From Cacajao melanocephalus (taxonomy: Eukaryota; Chordata; Mammalia; Primates; Pitheciidae), in assembly GCA_963573385.1 (NCBI GenBank), contig CAUYLG010005051.1:1-64000 (forward strand): a stretch of DNA of 64,000 bases. Direction: 5' to 3'. Numbering within the stretch: the stretch's first letter is position 1; the number at the start of each line of letters is the position of its first letter. Below, piece by piece: positions 14,925 to 28,266 of the stretch. The translations under genes were made by a program, and so were the position numbers. Below the pieces are notes generated by a model. That model saw only the letters and a list, made by a program, of their open reading frames with translations. It did no database searches and was not told the DNA's origin.

Positions 14925-15650
14925 TAATAAAGCTCTTTACCCCATAGATATAAAACGTAAGGCAAAAAATGAATTTAATTTTATAAAAATTAAAGATTTT
15001 TGCTCAACAAAAGATGTTATGGTCAAAGTTAACAGAATCATGTCAAATTTTGAAAAGATATTTGCAATATCCAAAACTGATAAGAGCCTCCAGCAATCAA
15101 CATGAAAAAGACAGGAATACCAATAGAGAGTAGGCAAAGAAAATAGTTAATTTACAGAAGATGCATTGTGAAAAGTCAACACATAAGTTAAAGCAATAAT
15201 GGAGGATCACTTTACACCCATAGGACAAGCAAAAAGTAGAGAGCTGGGCAATGCCGTGCTGGCAGAAATACAGGGATTTAGGAGCCTTCATCACTGCTGG
15301 GGGGAAGATAGACTGGAAAGCCATTCTGGTAAGGAATTGGCTACAGTTAATTAAAATAGCTATATAATTTTGCCTTTATACCCTATTAATTCTACTCCTG
15401 GATATATACGCCACCCCAAAATTATCATACACATCTGTAAGGGGACAACTACCAGGATGTTTGCCACAACACCACTTTTGTTGCAGGATCTAAGGCAATC
15501 TAAGTGTCCAACACTGAGGAGTAAATAGATCAGATAAAATGGATGTACCCCATAGTAGGCTGTGCAGTAATTGAAAACTATTTGATTGGATTTCACTCAA
15601 TGATACAGATCACAGTGCACAGAGGGAAAAAAAATAAACAATATTAATAG
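14925..15650 (+). mobile_element. Old L1 fragment (L1M-like)
   Basis: A diverged ORF2 3' region: agatttttgctcaacaaaag, catcactgctggggggaaga, actcctggatatatacgcca and gtgtccaacactgagga. Heavy decay with many stops. Confidence 0.8.
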
Positions 15651-17639
15651 GAAGAAAAAGATCTGTGTCACAGTACAATGCAAATTAAAAATTAATGCAC
15701 ACAAGTTATGACACACATTTTACAAAATCTAAAAGCAAAGGAATCACGCCAAACATGAATTTGGTTGCATATGGAACATTGCTTAGAATAGGAATAGGAA
15801 ATCAGGATGAATTTAAACAAACAACATTAAAAAGTTCCTTGTTCTCATAAAAAGATCTAGTATAAAGAACTTTGTGTGCTTGGAATTTTTACAAGAACAT
15901 TCTGAAAATCTAGTCATAAAGGGCAGGGAGATGAAAGGAAATAGAGCAGTCTTTTTTCTTTTAATTTCTCAACTTTCAGGTTATTGACTGTCATACAAAT
16001 CAAGTCAGGACTGGTAGGCTTTGACATCCTTGATATTTCTGAAAATCAAAGCAAAAAGAGCCTTTCCTTGCATTTTCTCATTTACTCAACCATTATTAAG
16101 TGTCCCTTATGTGTGTTCAGGTCTATGTGGGATACTCCTGTTCAGGCTTCTACTTCGTGAAGTCTGAACACTGACAGAGAAATCCAAGAGCTGCCTGGCC
16201 TCCTCTTCTGCTGCAAGGCTAATAGCCTGGGCCCTGCGACTCATGCACAAAGTAGAAATCTGAGGAGTAAGCTCCGCAAACAGCTTCCCCTCTCCCTGCT
16301 TCTTCCTAGCACAGTTCAGCATTATATGTCTCCTATGAGGCTCTAGAAATACTCTGAGAATCTCCTGATTTCTTAAACACAGCAGAATTTTTCTCCCATT
16401 GTACTGGAAAAACATGTGCTAGGATACTGGAGAATGGGGAAGCCACCCAGTCAGTCCTTCTTTTTCTCCCTTTCCTAAACTCATCCTAGATAAAGAAAAA
16501 CATAGTTTGAAAATGCAGATAGATGTCAGGATCAAGCCGGAGGGAAGAGCCTTTCTCTCCTTTCTGCATGCCAGAGAGCACCTGAACATAAAGAACTATG
16601 AAAAAGGGAAGAAGAAAAGACAGCAGGGTATTATCCCACCCCAAAGGCTATCTACCCTGTAGCAAACTTTTGCCTGTTTAATCGTTTATGAAACTTTAAA
16701 CTCAGGAAAGAAAATTTGATTTATACTTAAATCTTCTCAGTAAGCACTACTCAGTCATCCCTATTTAACAGAGTTAATTATCTGGTGTTCAGTTCTATGT
16801 AGAATTCCTCTTTCTATCGAGAAACAGAAAATTGAGTGTAGTAATTAGAATTGAGAGCTGAGTTAAGAAATGTAGATATATGCTTAAAGTGAAATTTTTT
16901 TTATGCTGGTCAGTGGTACATGAATTATTCAAGAAGTAAAAATAAATATCATATAGGCTAGCAAAAAAAAAGAGTACATGTAAGATTAATTTTAGAAATG
17001 AATATTTTAAGCCAAATTCAAACCTCTTCCTAATTTCCTCAATAGAAAATTAGTTCTCTCTAAAAATCTCATTTCTGATAAATTACGTTTTCTGTGCCAC
17101 CCAAGATTTCCAATTACATATATTTTATAATCTTAGGTAGGAAACTGAAGGACTCGGGAGTACAGGTAAAGTTCCCCTCTCTTCTAGTTTCCAGCAGAAA
17201 AAGATGTAAGTCAGAAATGAAGGGCTAAGCTAGAAATACAGTTATAAGATAAGGATTTGGTCTTCTGGACTTGACCTATTAGAATGAGGATCTGAAGATC
17301 ACATTCTTCAGAAACCTCTATACTGAGAGGGCAAGAGGAGAAAAAGAAGCCACAGAGAAGGAGCTCCAAGAGATATTCAAGAAGAGTTAGGAGAGTATAT
17401 CATCTCAGGTGTCAAGGCATTGCAAGGAGTAGGAAGTCAAAAAGGACAGACAGGCATCAGGGAATGAAAAATTAGAAAATTACACTGAATTCAACAGCTT
17501 GGGGATCACTTTAAGAGAGTAGCCTCTGTAGAGTAAGACAGAAGAGCTGAAGGGATGAAGAATAACGTGAAGAGTAGGAAGCTGATTATTTATGAGTGTT
17601 AATACTGTAATTTCACCTCTCAGGAGGTGGAAGAGACAA
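15651..17639. other. Intronic stretch without recognised features
   Basis: AT-rich, no exon. The antisense ORF at 16107-16415 has no family features. Confidence 0.5.
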
Positions 17640-18120
17640 TGATGATGATAGTAAGAGTAACCACCACTTGCTGGGTACTTGCTGTGGACCAATAATTGTT
17701 AATTGTTTGGTGCTTATTATGTATTCATTAATTCAATAAATATTTATTATGGACCCTTGCCTCTAAATTCATCTACTTTTCGTCATGCCTACTGTGGCCA
17801 CACAAGTCTAAATTCCTTCTTTTGCAGTCGTTGAAAACTGCAGTTCAAACTCCTGCAAAAGCCTCCTTTGCTTCCACCACATCCCCTCAGTATATTATCT
17901 ACAACAGCAGCCAAACTGTTTCAATCTAAATTAGATCAAATCAAAACTCCTCCAACGGCTTCAATTTCATTTACATAAAACCCAAACTTCTCCAAAGCCC
18001 TGTGTGCCCTAGCCCCCACTTTTCTCTCCAACCCCATCTCCTACTCATCTATTTTTCCCAATGCTCTAACCACACTAGTCTTCTTGTCAATTCTTGAACA
18101 TACCAAATTTATTCTTGCAG
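17640..18120 (+). mobile_element. L2 fragments
   Basis: The first part has tgctgggtacttgctgtgga and ttcaataaatatttattatg. The second has the L2 order aaaactcctccaacggcttc, tgtgtgccctagcccccact and ctaaccacactagtcttctt. Confidence 0.6.
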
Positions 18121-18249
18121 ATAAAATAATTAGAAGTCAGGGTAAATAAGCAGAGACATATGGCATAAATGGTACTAAGAAGGCCACAATCCAGAGTAAT
18201 TTCAAGATTTTTTTTTTTTTTTTACCATTCCTTTCCTTCAGGTGGTATC

Positions 18250-18488
18250 GAAATGTGATGGATAAGATGTCAGCTCCTGACACTGGGTAATCTGGATTCA
18301 AATTCTGGCTCTACTACTCATTGGCCATCTGATGTTGGTAACCTACTTAACCTCTCTAAGCCTCAGTTTGAAATAAAACCTCTACAGAGAAAATAATAGG
18401 AGGTATCTATTATGTTACTAAGAATATTAAGTTAGAGAATGCAAATAAAACACTTTGCATATATGCCTTGCTATAAATATTAGCAATA
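18250..18488 (+). mobile_element. MIR element
   Basis: tctggattcaaattctggct, ctactactcattggccatct and cttaacctctctaagcctca match MIR. The LTR at 18493 lies directly after it. Confidence 0.8.
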
Positions 18489-18492
18489 GCAT

Positions 18493-19065
18493 TGTAACAG
18501 GGGGCACATAGCAGGGGCGCCTGAAGACGCTCCCAGTTCCCCAATGTGCCAAGGTACTTGGCTTCTCTCATCCCGAAGAATGGGTAAAGGGGCCCCAGAG
18601 GGGCGGTGAGTGTGCCATTGGAATAAATATTGTGGACCCAAAGAGTTTTGCAGAGAGCAATTTAGTAGGCAGAGAGAGAGAGAGAGAGCCCACGCTGTTG
18701 TGAGAGGGGAATCGGGAGGGAATATCCATATAGATAAGGAGCAGAGTTTTAACCCTGGAGTAATTCCCTCCTTATTCATGTTCTCGTCCAATGAGAGGTG
18801 TTCTTTCAAACTTCCTCTGGAGTGACTGATTTTTGATTCTGATACCCGATTGGCTGCTTCGTCCACAACAGAGCTGCCTCCTCAGAGCTTTCCGGGAAGT
18901 CTCTGGACAAAGAAAACCATCTGGATTTCTCGACCTAAACAAAGAACTTTACCTTCCTGGATGGGGGCGTGGATTGAGGAGTGGTGCTGATAAACTCCTG
19001 CCTTTGAAACCACGCCCCTTGTGGACCTGGGCAGAGAAGTTTTTTTTCTTAGCACAGCCTCCTCA
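18493..19065 (-). mobile_element. Solo ERV1-like LTR, antisense
   Basis: The 573-bp element has TG...CA ends and a perfect 4-bp target duplication, GCAT (18489-18492 and 19066-19069). Read on the minus strand it starts TGAGGAGGCTGTGCTAAG, contains caggtccacaaggggcgtgg and tcactccagaggaagtt, and ends in TGTTACA. These blocks recur in the sense LTR at 62444-63111. No internal viral genes are present, so it is a solo LTR. A 4-bp duplication fits class I elements. Confidence 0.85.
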
Positions 19066-19084
19066 GCATATTTAATGTTATTTA

Positions 19085-19690
19085 GCCTGGATATACATTT
19101 AATAAATACTTATTGAGCACAGTTCTGCACTCTATGCTAAACTCTTGGAAAAGGACATTTGCCCTCATGGAGATTATAGTTTGTATTGTTTAAGGGGCAG
19201 GGATTTTAAAATATTGTATGCAATAGAATAAGAAAAATAAGTTCATGATCAGTCCTCTGATGTAGAAAGATGTTATAATGTTCACAGATATTAGAAGAAA
19301 AACTGAACTCAGTTTTATTTATCAAGAAGCACATTCAATTTTCAAAGGGCAGAAAATTAATTGAGAAGTTGACTTGATTTTCAAAACCCAATCATCCCTT
19401 GAAGACTATGTGACAGGTACACAGTGCAGAGATGACCAAGAAAAAAAGAGCTCAACTAAAGGACTTCAAAACATGAGCAGGAAAACCAAAAAATAAATAG
19501 TTGCAACGTAACGTGTCCAGCCAGTGCTGTAACAGAGGAAACAAGGGTAGTATGGTAACCCTGAGGAAGGAGCTCCAGCTGAGTCTTGAAGGACACAGAA
19601 GGGTCATCAAGTGAGCAAGGTGAGTGAGTTCTCAGCAGACGGCTATGTGACAAGAGTTTGACGAGTGGTATTTACAGGTGAAGATTAAAA
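19085..19690 (+). mobile_element. L2 fragment
   Basis: ataaatacttattgagcaca, gccctcatggagattatagt and gctgagtcttgaaggacaca follow the order seen in L2. Confidence 0.55.
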
Positions 19691-19862
19691 TATCTGACAG
19701 CTTGGGTGCCAACTGGCACTAGCATTCAATAGCCAATACAGTTGCATCAGTGCTGTTACACAAATGTGAGCCAGGTACTTGGAGTTGATGGGGCTGCTGG
19801 CTAAAGCCACCCTCAGTTGTCTGAGCTTTCCCACACTAAGTCTCACACAGAATCAGTCAGCG

Positions 19863-19899
19863 TGCACACACACACACATATGCACACACACACACACAA
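19863..19899. repeat. (CA)n microsatellite
   Basis: CA units with one interruption (atatg). Confidence 0.9.
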
Positions 19900-20145
19900 A
19901 TAGTAAAGTTTTATGCCACCAGCTTTAGGGTAGTTTGCTATGCAGCAATGATAACTGAAACACACCACATAACAGACAGGAACACAGCAGAATAACACAA
20001 CAAAACAGACATGTCCTCAACATAATCTAAGAACACCGGGCAGATTTTAAGTTGGGGAGAGGTAGGATGAACTGAGAATATGAATTTTTTAAAGCAACAT
20101 ATGTTGAGAAATGAGAAATTAGATTTCCACATGTTAAGAACAATA

Positions 20146-20692
20146 TGGATCAATTATGAGGTTAATGGTGTAACATGGTAAAAAGCCCAATAAAACTGCA
20201 TACCTCAACCATACCTTGGCTTTCTGTTTAAACCGCTCTCTGTAACCCGTAAGGTGACAAGCAAGCAGTCCAAACCCAGGCCATCTTGGCCCCTGCGACT
20301 TGTAATTTCCACCCAACCCAGACAATGTGTAAACAAATGCTTATTTTGACTTTTGTTCACCACTTAAGTAACAATCAGAATGTCAAAAGTCCCTGGCCCT
20401 CCGAATGTCTGAAGCTCCTCACCCCCACCCCCCCCGCCCCTCACCCTCATCTCCACCCAGAAGGTGATTTACAGAATTCACTAGCCCTCAGAATGTCTAA
20501 AGCTCCTCACCCCCACACCCGCCCATCACGCTCACCCCTAGGTGGTTTTAGGGGTATAAAAGGTCTTAACACCCTCCTTTTCGGGGCCACCGGTTAGAGA
20601 GACGCGAGTCCTCCGTGGTCGCCGGCAATAAAGACCCTGCAATTTGGCCTACTTTTGTCTTGGTGTTGACTTTCTATGCTCGGTTCAGTACA
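20146..20692 (+). mobile_element. Solo LTR with internal duplication
   Basis: The 547-bp element has TG...CA ends and a perfect 6-bp flanking duplication, ACAATA (20140-20145 and 20693-20698). Near the 3' side it shows a TATA box (gtataaaagg, about 20555) and a poly(A) signal (caataaagaccc, about 20626). This is the order of an LTR promoter and R region. An imperfect internal duplication carries the block gctcctcacccccac twice. No viral coding sequence is attached. Confidence 0.8.
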
Positions 20693-20698
20693 ACAATA

Positions 20699-21787
20699 GT
20701 ATGCCAATAAAGGGATTGGGAATTAGAAAATGAAACGTGTACCTTGAAAAAAGAATTATTGCATAAAAAGGAGAAACAGTGTGGGGAAAAAGAGCTAAAT
20801 AACTCAAAAGATATCATAGTGTTTGGGAACTCTGCTGGCAGCTTCTAACCTTGTGAAGACTAACTTTCTAGTTAATATCTGTGCCACTTAGGTGATGAAA
20901 CTCAGTTAAACTGGTCTATTTTTGATAATGTGTTCACAATAATTTTTTAAGTCTAGCAACTCCACTACTTAATGTAAATCAAAATCAAATTTTATTTTAT
21001 TAAAGGAGGACTCCTACAATTATAGTGGCAAATATTTTGAGGCTTGTCAAAACTATGCTGGCGTAAGCACACTTACAATGAATAATAAAAGAAAACGGTG
21101 TTGGAAAAGAGAGTTTATCATCTGCTCATGGTGGAAAGTTTTCTTGAAAATTTTTTCACAGTGGCCTTCTTTGACAGTAGAGGAGAACATTCTAGTACCC
21201 CAAGCTCCTCTAAGTGACAATATTGTCTCTATTTGCTAGCTAAAGGACAGTCTAGACATAAAATTCTTCATCATTGCTTTGAACTAACTAAAAAGTTTCA
21301 CATTTTATGAGTTCAATAGGATTGAGAAAATGTCAAAAATAGGTGTTTATATTTCTAGCATAGCTTATTTCCCCATAAAATGATAGAACAGATTCTTAGC
21401 TCAGCCACAATATAGCTTTCCATCTCCCTCTCACTATAACTTGAAAAACTCAATTAGCTCAATGTCTGATATGATCTGGGTCAGTTCTGTAATTACAGCT
21501 GAACTCAAAGTTCTAACAGGTTCTGCAAACAAACACTGATAATATTAAGGGTAAGGTTAAAGCTTTGTTTCTTACTTTTAAAAATATATCCCCTATTTGC
21601 CTGCTGGAAGATAAAAACAGTGGCAAAGACAGGCATTTAAATGGCCATACTATAATCACAAAAATTAAAACAATTATATTTTAATGACATGGTACCCCTG
21701 CTCTAGAATCCACTGTTTCTTTTAACTCTTACGTCACACCAAAATCTACTCTGTTCATTAAGTTCTTGAGGAAATCACTCTCATTCA
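20699..21787. other. Intronic stretch without recognised features
   Basis: AT-rich. No exon or confident repeat is visible. Confidence 0.5.
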
Positions 21788-21920
21788 ATTAGGGTTACCA
21801 AATAAAATACAAATATTGCATGGGACATATTTATAGTAAAAAATTATTCATTATTTATATGAAATTCTAACTTAAATGTGCATTCAATGTTTTTGTTTTC
21901 TAGGTCCAGCAACTACATGG
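21788..21920. mobile_element. MER-type DNA element, degraded
   Basis: agggttaccaaataaaatac, gcatgggacatatttatagt and aattattcattatttatatg resemble a short palindromic mammalian DNA repeat. Family uncertain. Confidence 0.5.
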
Positions 21921-22149
21921 TATACTACTGGAAGGACTCTTGTCCTTTCCCATGAACCCCTCCCCTCCCTCCTGGGGATATCTAGGATTTGACACTAATC
22001 TTATTACCATAGAGCTATACTCAAAGTTCAAACAAGTACAATCTATTATTATTCATATATAAAATCTTCAGTGTCCGGGTTTCATAGAGACAAGGATATT
22101 TCCTGGGCGCTGCCTAGGTATTTAACTCCTCCCTCCCAATCCGCCTACA

Positions 22150-22193
<44 letters not shown>
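22150..22193. repeat. (CA)n microsatellite
   Basis: About 22 uninterrupted CA units, the longest pure CA run in the window. Confidence 0.97.
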
Positions 22194-22196
<3 letters not shown>

Positions 22197-22957
22197 GTAA
22201 TAAGCTAATGCTGAATTCATTTTCCCCTCCAACAAGACAGAGTAGATCTTGTAAACAGGAAGAAAAACCTCTCCTATCTGCCCCAGCACAAGGGCCCTCC
22301 CATAGCACCATCCAGGCTCCTTGGGACTGCACCACCATTGTCTACTTTATTGGTTGCTTCCACTTGATAGACCATGTGACTGTGTCATCGAACATCCGTA
22401 TAAATAGACTCATATTTATACTGTATTTAAAAGGGAACAGTTTGGGTTACTGGAAGAAGTCGCTCCTTGCTGTAATTTTTTGCACACCAGCTAGAGAAAA
22501 TCTCTGATCTACACTGGATCATTTTTCTCCTACTTAGTCCACCAAATCCCCAGCTGCCGGATCAGGCCCACACCTTTGATTAGTGCTGTCCTGTATGACA
22601 CTCTAGCTGCAGTTAGAAGGAATTAACAGTCCTTTAGTCTAAGCCCCATGTTTGACCAACAGGACTCCTAAAGTCCAGGGAGGTGATGTAACACATGGCG
22701 ACCACAGAGATCATTAGCAGCTGGTACTGAATGAGGTCCCAGGTCTTGCAGCCATTCAGTGTTCTTTCTGGCACCACCCTGTGCCTCCCTCAACAATATA
22801 CCTTTACCTAAGGCAGAGCTGACAAAGTCAAATCCGAGGAAAATAATTCTTGCTTGGCAGTAGTATAGGAAATTGCTTTACAAAACAGACTATTAATTTG
22901 CTCACTTATAACAAATGACTATCTCCCTTGCGGAATAAATAATAACTCCTATCTAGA
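22194..22957. other. Intronic stretch, no confident feature
   Basis: No exon seen. Parts may be an old LTR continuing past the Charlie-like element, but this could not be supported. Confidence 0.4.
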
Positions 22958-23424
22958 GAGGGGTTAGCAAACTTTTTCAATAAAGAGCCACACATAATCT
23001 GTGTGTTTCACTCAAATCTGCCTTTCGGAGAACCTGCCATGAGGATTATAGCTTATGAAGAGGTTCCAACTGCCACATTTTTCAGTCCACAAGGAAGTAT
23101 CATTTGCCCGATAACCACATTCTCCTGGGGCCATTCGCAGCCGATAACTGAACATGGTGGGGGTACTACAGTGGGCCATTCCTGTCCAACATGAGATTAC
23201 TCTAAAGCAAAGGTTGGAAACTTTTCTAAAAAGATTTAGATAACTAATATTTACATTTTTCCATCCATGTGTTTTCTGTTGCAACACTTCAACTCTGCCA
23301 GTTAAGCATGAAAGCAGCTGTACGCAGTATGTAAATGAATGGGCATGACTGCATCTCAACAATAATGACAAAATCAGGTGGCAGGCCAGATTTGTCCCGT
23401 GGGCCAAATAGTTTGCCAACCCTA
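22958..23424. mobile_element. Charlie-like (hAT) DNA elements, two heads
   Basis: The head gaggggttagcaaacttttt at 22958 and a second head aaaggttggaaacttttcta at about 23209 both resemble the hAT-Charlie terminus. One tail, agtttgccaaccctag, closes at about 23424. The second unit holds cgcagtatgtaaatgaatgg and caggccagatttgtcccgtg. About 180 bp of different sequence lies between the first head and the second. Confidence 0.65.
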
Positions 23425-23429
23425 GCTTG

Positions 23430-23680
23430 AAAGAGTTCCGGAACTACCCCCTGACCTGGCAGAACGTTTCTCACCACTGTACATGATCTGAGGCTCTGCC
23501 TACTCAGTCTTTCCCTCCATGTCTCCTTTCACTTCTGTCAGACATGTCCATTCCTGCTCTCTACCTACCCTTCCTCCTTCCAGTCCTTATTCTTCACAGG
23601 TATTTCACTCAATAAAATCTCTTGCATGTATCATTCCATGTTGGTATCTGCTACTTTGAAGACACAACTGGCACTGCTTG
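23430..23680 (+). mobile_element. Possible ERVL-like LTR end
   Basis: tcaataaaatctcttgcatg and gttggtatctgctact resemble the poly(A) region of old ERVL LTRs. No boundary was found. Confidence 0.35.
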
Positions 23681-24764
23681 TATTTATTTTAAATGTGATT
23701 GGCTGCTACTAGATTCTGTGTAAATCAGGAATAAAATGAGACACAAAGTAAAAATTGCTGCATTGGTCCCATTCAAGAAAAAAAAGTAACTAAAAATAAA
23801 GTGATATACATAAGTTAAATATACTGTAAGGAAGGAAGAGAGAGAAAGTATAATGTCATAGAAATTGTAAAGGACTGCCCTCAAAAGATCTGGGACAAAC
23901 TCTTGCTTTGCCATTTTCCAGCCCTATGGCCTTCACTCTTTAAGCTCCTCTCAGAAATAGGTTCATCCCACATTGCCTATCTCACAGGATTGTCAAAAGC
24001 ACATCACTGTCATTCAAGTCATCACCTGTGTTTGTTATCACATTTGAATCATTTTATCCCTTGCCAGATCCACAGCATTTCATTGAGGAGTTGAATTTTT
24101 TATTTTACAGGAAATATAAGGTTAGTCCCTATAGAGGTATAATGAAGCCTATGCATACTTCAAATAAGTTGTCCTCTCTGACCATTGTCCTTAGCTGGAA
24201 TTTGCAAACTTGATCCCCTCACTGACCACTTTACTTTGAACTGAGGACAAACAAGTCATGTCTCACCTGTGTCAACAGGCCTGCTTCCAAAAGGAACAGA
24301 TAAACCATCACTATTACAGAAATAAATACTCACATTTCATCTTCTTTCTACGCTGGACAAAGATAAGAATGTCATCTTTTAATCTAACAGGCTCAGACCA
24401 AAGATTTCTCAATGGCCTCTTCAGACTGAAATGGATTGGTATGAGTTACCCTTGATATGAAAGGAGGCAAGAGAAATAACTGAAAATATCCTCAAGTTTG
24501 GGTTTATTAGAGAGAGAGGCACAGCAGACAACAACCAGATTTATTCTGTACCTGTGCGAGTTTCAACAGTCAACGTTAGTGTATTGATGCAGGATATGTA
24601 AGATAACTCCTTTGTCAAGAGATTGGACTGAGAATAACAGACTTGAGGACTCAAAGTGTAAAAAGAATCATATGAAAGGAAAAGGGTAAAAGGGTGAGAA
24701 AAGGTTTTCCAGAATACATATTGAATTGTGAGAAATAAATGTAAACCTATAAATCAGTCACAAA
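23681..24764. other. Intronic stretch without recognised features
   Basis: No exon, RNA gene or clear repeat seen. Confidence 0.5.
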
Positions 24765-25345
24765 GTTTATTTATTCATTTATTCAAAAATATTAATCACC
24801 TACTGTGTGCCAGCTGCTGCTCAAGATACAGAGATTTTGGGGTAACCAAGATAGGCAAGAGTCTGCTTACATTTTATCATGAGAAGAGAGCCCAAAAAAG
24901 CAACCTATACTTAATTATTACTTTCAGAGGTTGATAGCAGCTAAGAAAATAAGCCAAAATAAAATGAGGTAGAGGGAGGAAAGGCTAATTTGGATAATGT
25001 GATTGGGGAAAGTCTCCAAGAAGAGGTCGCTTTTAAACCTAGACACAAATGAAGAGAAGAAGACAGCCAGAGGATGCCTGGGGGAAGGGATTTGTATATA
25101 AAGGAAATGGTAAGTTCAAAGGCCCTGAAGCAGGGACAAGCTCAGACCATGCCAGGAACAGAAAGAAGACCTGTCTGCCTGGAGCTTAGTGAACCAAAAA
25201 AGTAGTGTGAAATAAGCTCACAGAGGTAGGCAGGGCCCAGATCAGGCTTCTGAGGTCATGATAAGGAGCTCAAATTATTCTAAATGAAATGGGACGCTAT
25301 TGGAGGCTTTTATCATCAGATTAGTAGGTGGAGATAAGCAGATCA
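24765..25345 (+). mobile_element. L2 fragment
   Basis: atcacctactgtgtgccagc, ggaaagtctccaagaagagg, aaaggccctgaagcagggac and gggacgctattggaggcttt follow L2 order. Confidence 0.7.
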
Positions 25346-26879
25346 ACCAAAATGACTCCTTAAAGGTATATAACTTGTCTTGCTTACTTCTCCATCCCCT
25401 TGACAACTAGTCAGTGCTTAAAACACATGGTGGATTCTCATTAATGCATATTGCATTGAATTGAGAAAAACAATTTATGTCCATCTTGCACTATTCCTTA
25501 TAAGCCCCTTAACGGATATAATTCTTTTAAAAAAATAATTTCAGTGATGAGAAAAATATCTGGTATTGTAATTTTCAGAAATATTTGTGAATGAATGAAT
25601 GAAGCAGATACTGAAATTGGAGAGTTGAAGACACAGTTGCTAGACTGATTTCATCCCGGGCAGAAAGGTTAATTTCAAGACCCACTGTAGCTAGGGAACA
25701 CTTTAGCTAGAGAAACAGAGCTGCTGTAAATCATGTTGTGGCAACAGGTGTGAAGTAGGACTATCTTGAGCACATGGGAACATATAGTCACCCTGAATAC
25801 AGTTTTTATTAAATCTCACCAAATCGTCAACTCTATCCACTGTTCATTAGCTCCAGATTTGCCAAGAAAATTTCTGATGACTATTTTTTTTAACTTACTT
25901 TGTTTTCAAACCAAGCTAACAAGAAGAACATTAATGTCTCAATTAGTCCTCTAATTAGAGATTAACATGGAGATCAAACAGGTTCTCATTTCTTCCATTG
26001 AGATAAGAATGTGCTATTTTTCTCCATAACTATTGTTTATTGATACATTAACCCAATCACAAAGTCAAGAATCATGGCATACTATTCATAAAGTTATTTC
26101 ACATTTATTACTGCCTTTGAAATCAAGCCACCAGTCTAGTTTTTTTTTTATTTTCTCATTTTTAAATAAACTTCTGACCTCTCATTTTCAAACAATATAT
26201 TGTCATTTATGGTTGGTTGGTTAGTTGGCTTATTTTCTCTTTGATGAAGCCAGACGTACAATATAGCACTTTATTATACCTTGCTTTCAAACATGAGTGA
26301 TTTTCCCAAGGTTTTGTTAGTTTTGGGAATGAGAAAACAGGTTTTGTCTAAACAAGCTCTCTAATAGTGTTATCCTGGTAGGCTGGATCCCTAGAATCAT
26401 ATATATTTGCTTAAGTTTACTTTTCAGCTAAATTGTCAAAAAGCCTTGGCTTGTCAGAACAGAGCCTGAGCAAAAGGAGAACTATGAAAGGGAAAACTAA
26501 AATGATAGAGTTGAAGTTTCCTATTTGAGTTTACAGTTTCCTCTATAATATTCTAAAGACCGGCATGGATCAAGGTGCAGCTAGAGGAATGGGGCATGTA
26601 AGAGAGTATGCCTACCCAATGCAGCCTCACAGAAGCTTGTAAATTGAATTCCAAAGTTGTAAGTTCAACGTCACAGAGTAATGTGACTACCAAGGAATCT
26701 CGGGTTTCCCAAAGGATCTTGGAAAAGGCCACAGTTGTCCTCTAGTTACACACAGCAGGAGACACCTGTTAATCCTCTGTGTCAGTTCCATAGAAATGGA
26801 AACCATATCGTGTCCAGAAAGTTACCGCATCATTTCTACCCAAAACATGACAAGATTTGTTCTGTTTGGGGACATTTGC
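25346..26879. other. Intronic stretch without recognised features
   Basis: AT-rich. A GAAT run lies near 25590. No exon. Confidence 0.5.
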
Positions 26880-27228
26880 AGTAGCTGATTCCCCCACCTG
26901 AAACATCTTCCCCCAAATCTTCACATGGCTGACTCCCTTTCTCCATTCAGGTCAGATTTTATCTCCGTTGAGCAGCCTTTCCCAACATTATTCCCACTCA
27001 TTACCCTGTTTTTTCTTGTTAGTAGCATATGTGTCTGTTCACTTATATGTCAATGCATGTACTACATGTTCTCTTCACCTTGCCCCATTCACACACTCCC
27101 AACTTAGCTCTCCAAAGCAGGAAATTTATATGCCTTATTCACTCTTATGACCCTAATTTCTGGAGCACTGCCTGGCACAAAGTAGTGCACAGTAGAATTT
27201 AGATAAATGATAAACGAATAAATGTATG
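26880..27228 (+). mobile_element. L2 3' fragment
   Basis: ctccattcaggtcagatttt, gagcagcctttcccaacatt, actgcctggcacaaagtagt and a tail near ataaacgaataaatg match the L2 3' region. Confidence 0.7.
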
Positions 27229-27617
27229 CCTTTCAGGGTCAACATCCTGAGACCTTCTGTAATAGGTATCTCAGGTCCCTTCTTACTGAAGCACCTGCTA
27301 TCTGCTATCATCACTCTGGCACTGAAGCACCAACTATCTTGAATTATGACCTAGCTAGTTTCATATGTCCTTGTCCTGTCTTTAAACAACTGGCCCATGG
27401 GAAACTCAAGATCACATGCCATGTCTGGTCTTCCAAGGTCACATTATATTTTGGGTGCTGAAGTAACTACATCCCTTTCTCTATTGTGTTTCGTGTAGAC
27501 CCAAACCACTTCTGATTCATCTATGTACACCTGCATCCTGCAATAGAACCAATCACATTAGAATGCTAACTACATGCCTGTTGAACCATAGTTATATTCC
27601 TTTAACCACTTGTTCAG

Positions 27618-28261
<644 letters not shown>

Positions 28262-28266
28262 TTCAG

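Noticed and set aside
18480..18866. Antisense 128-residue ORF considered as a viral or host gene
   Set aside because: It falls within the solo LTR, which carries no coding region.
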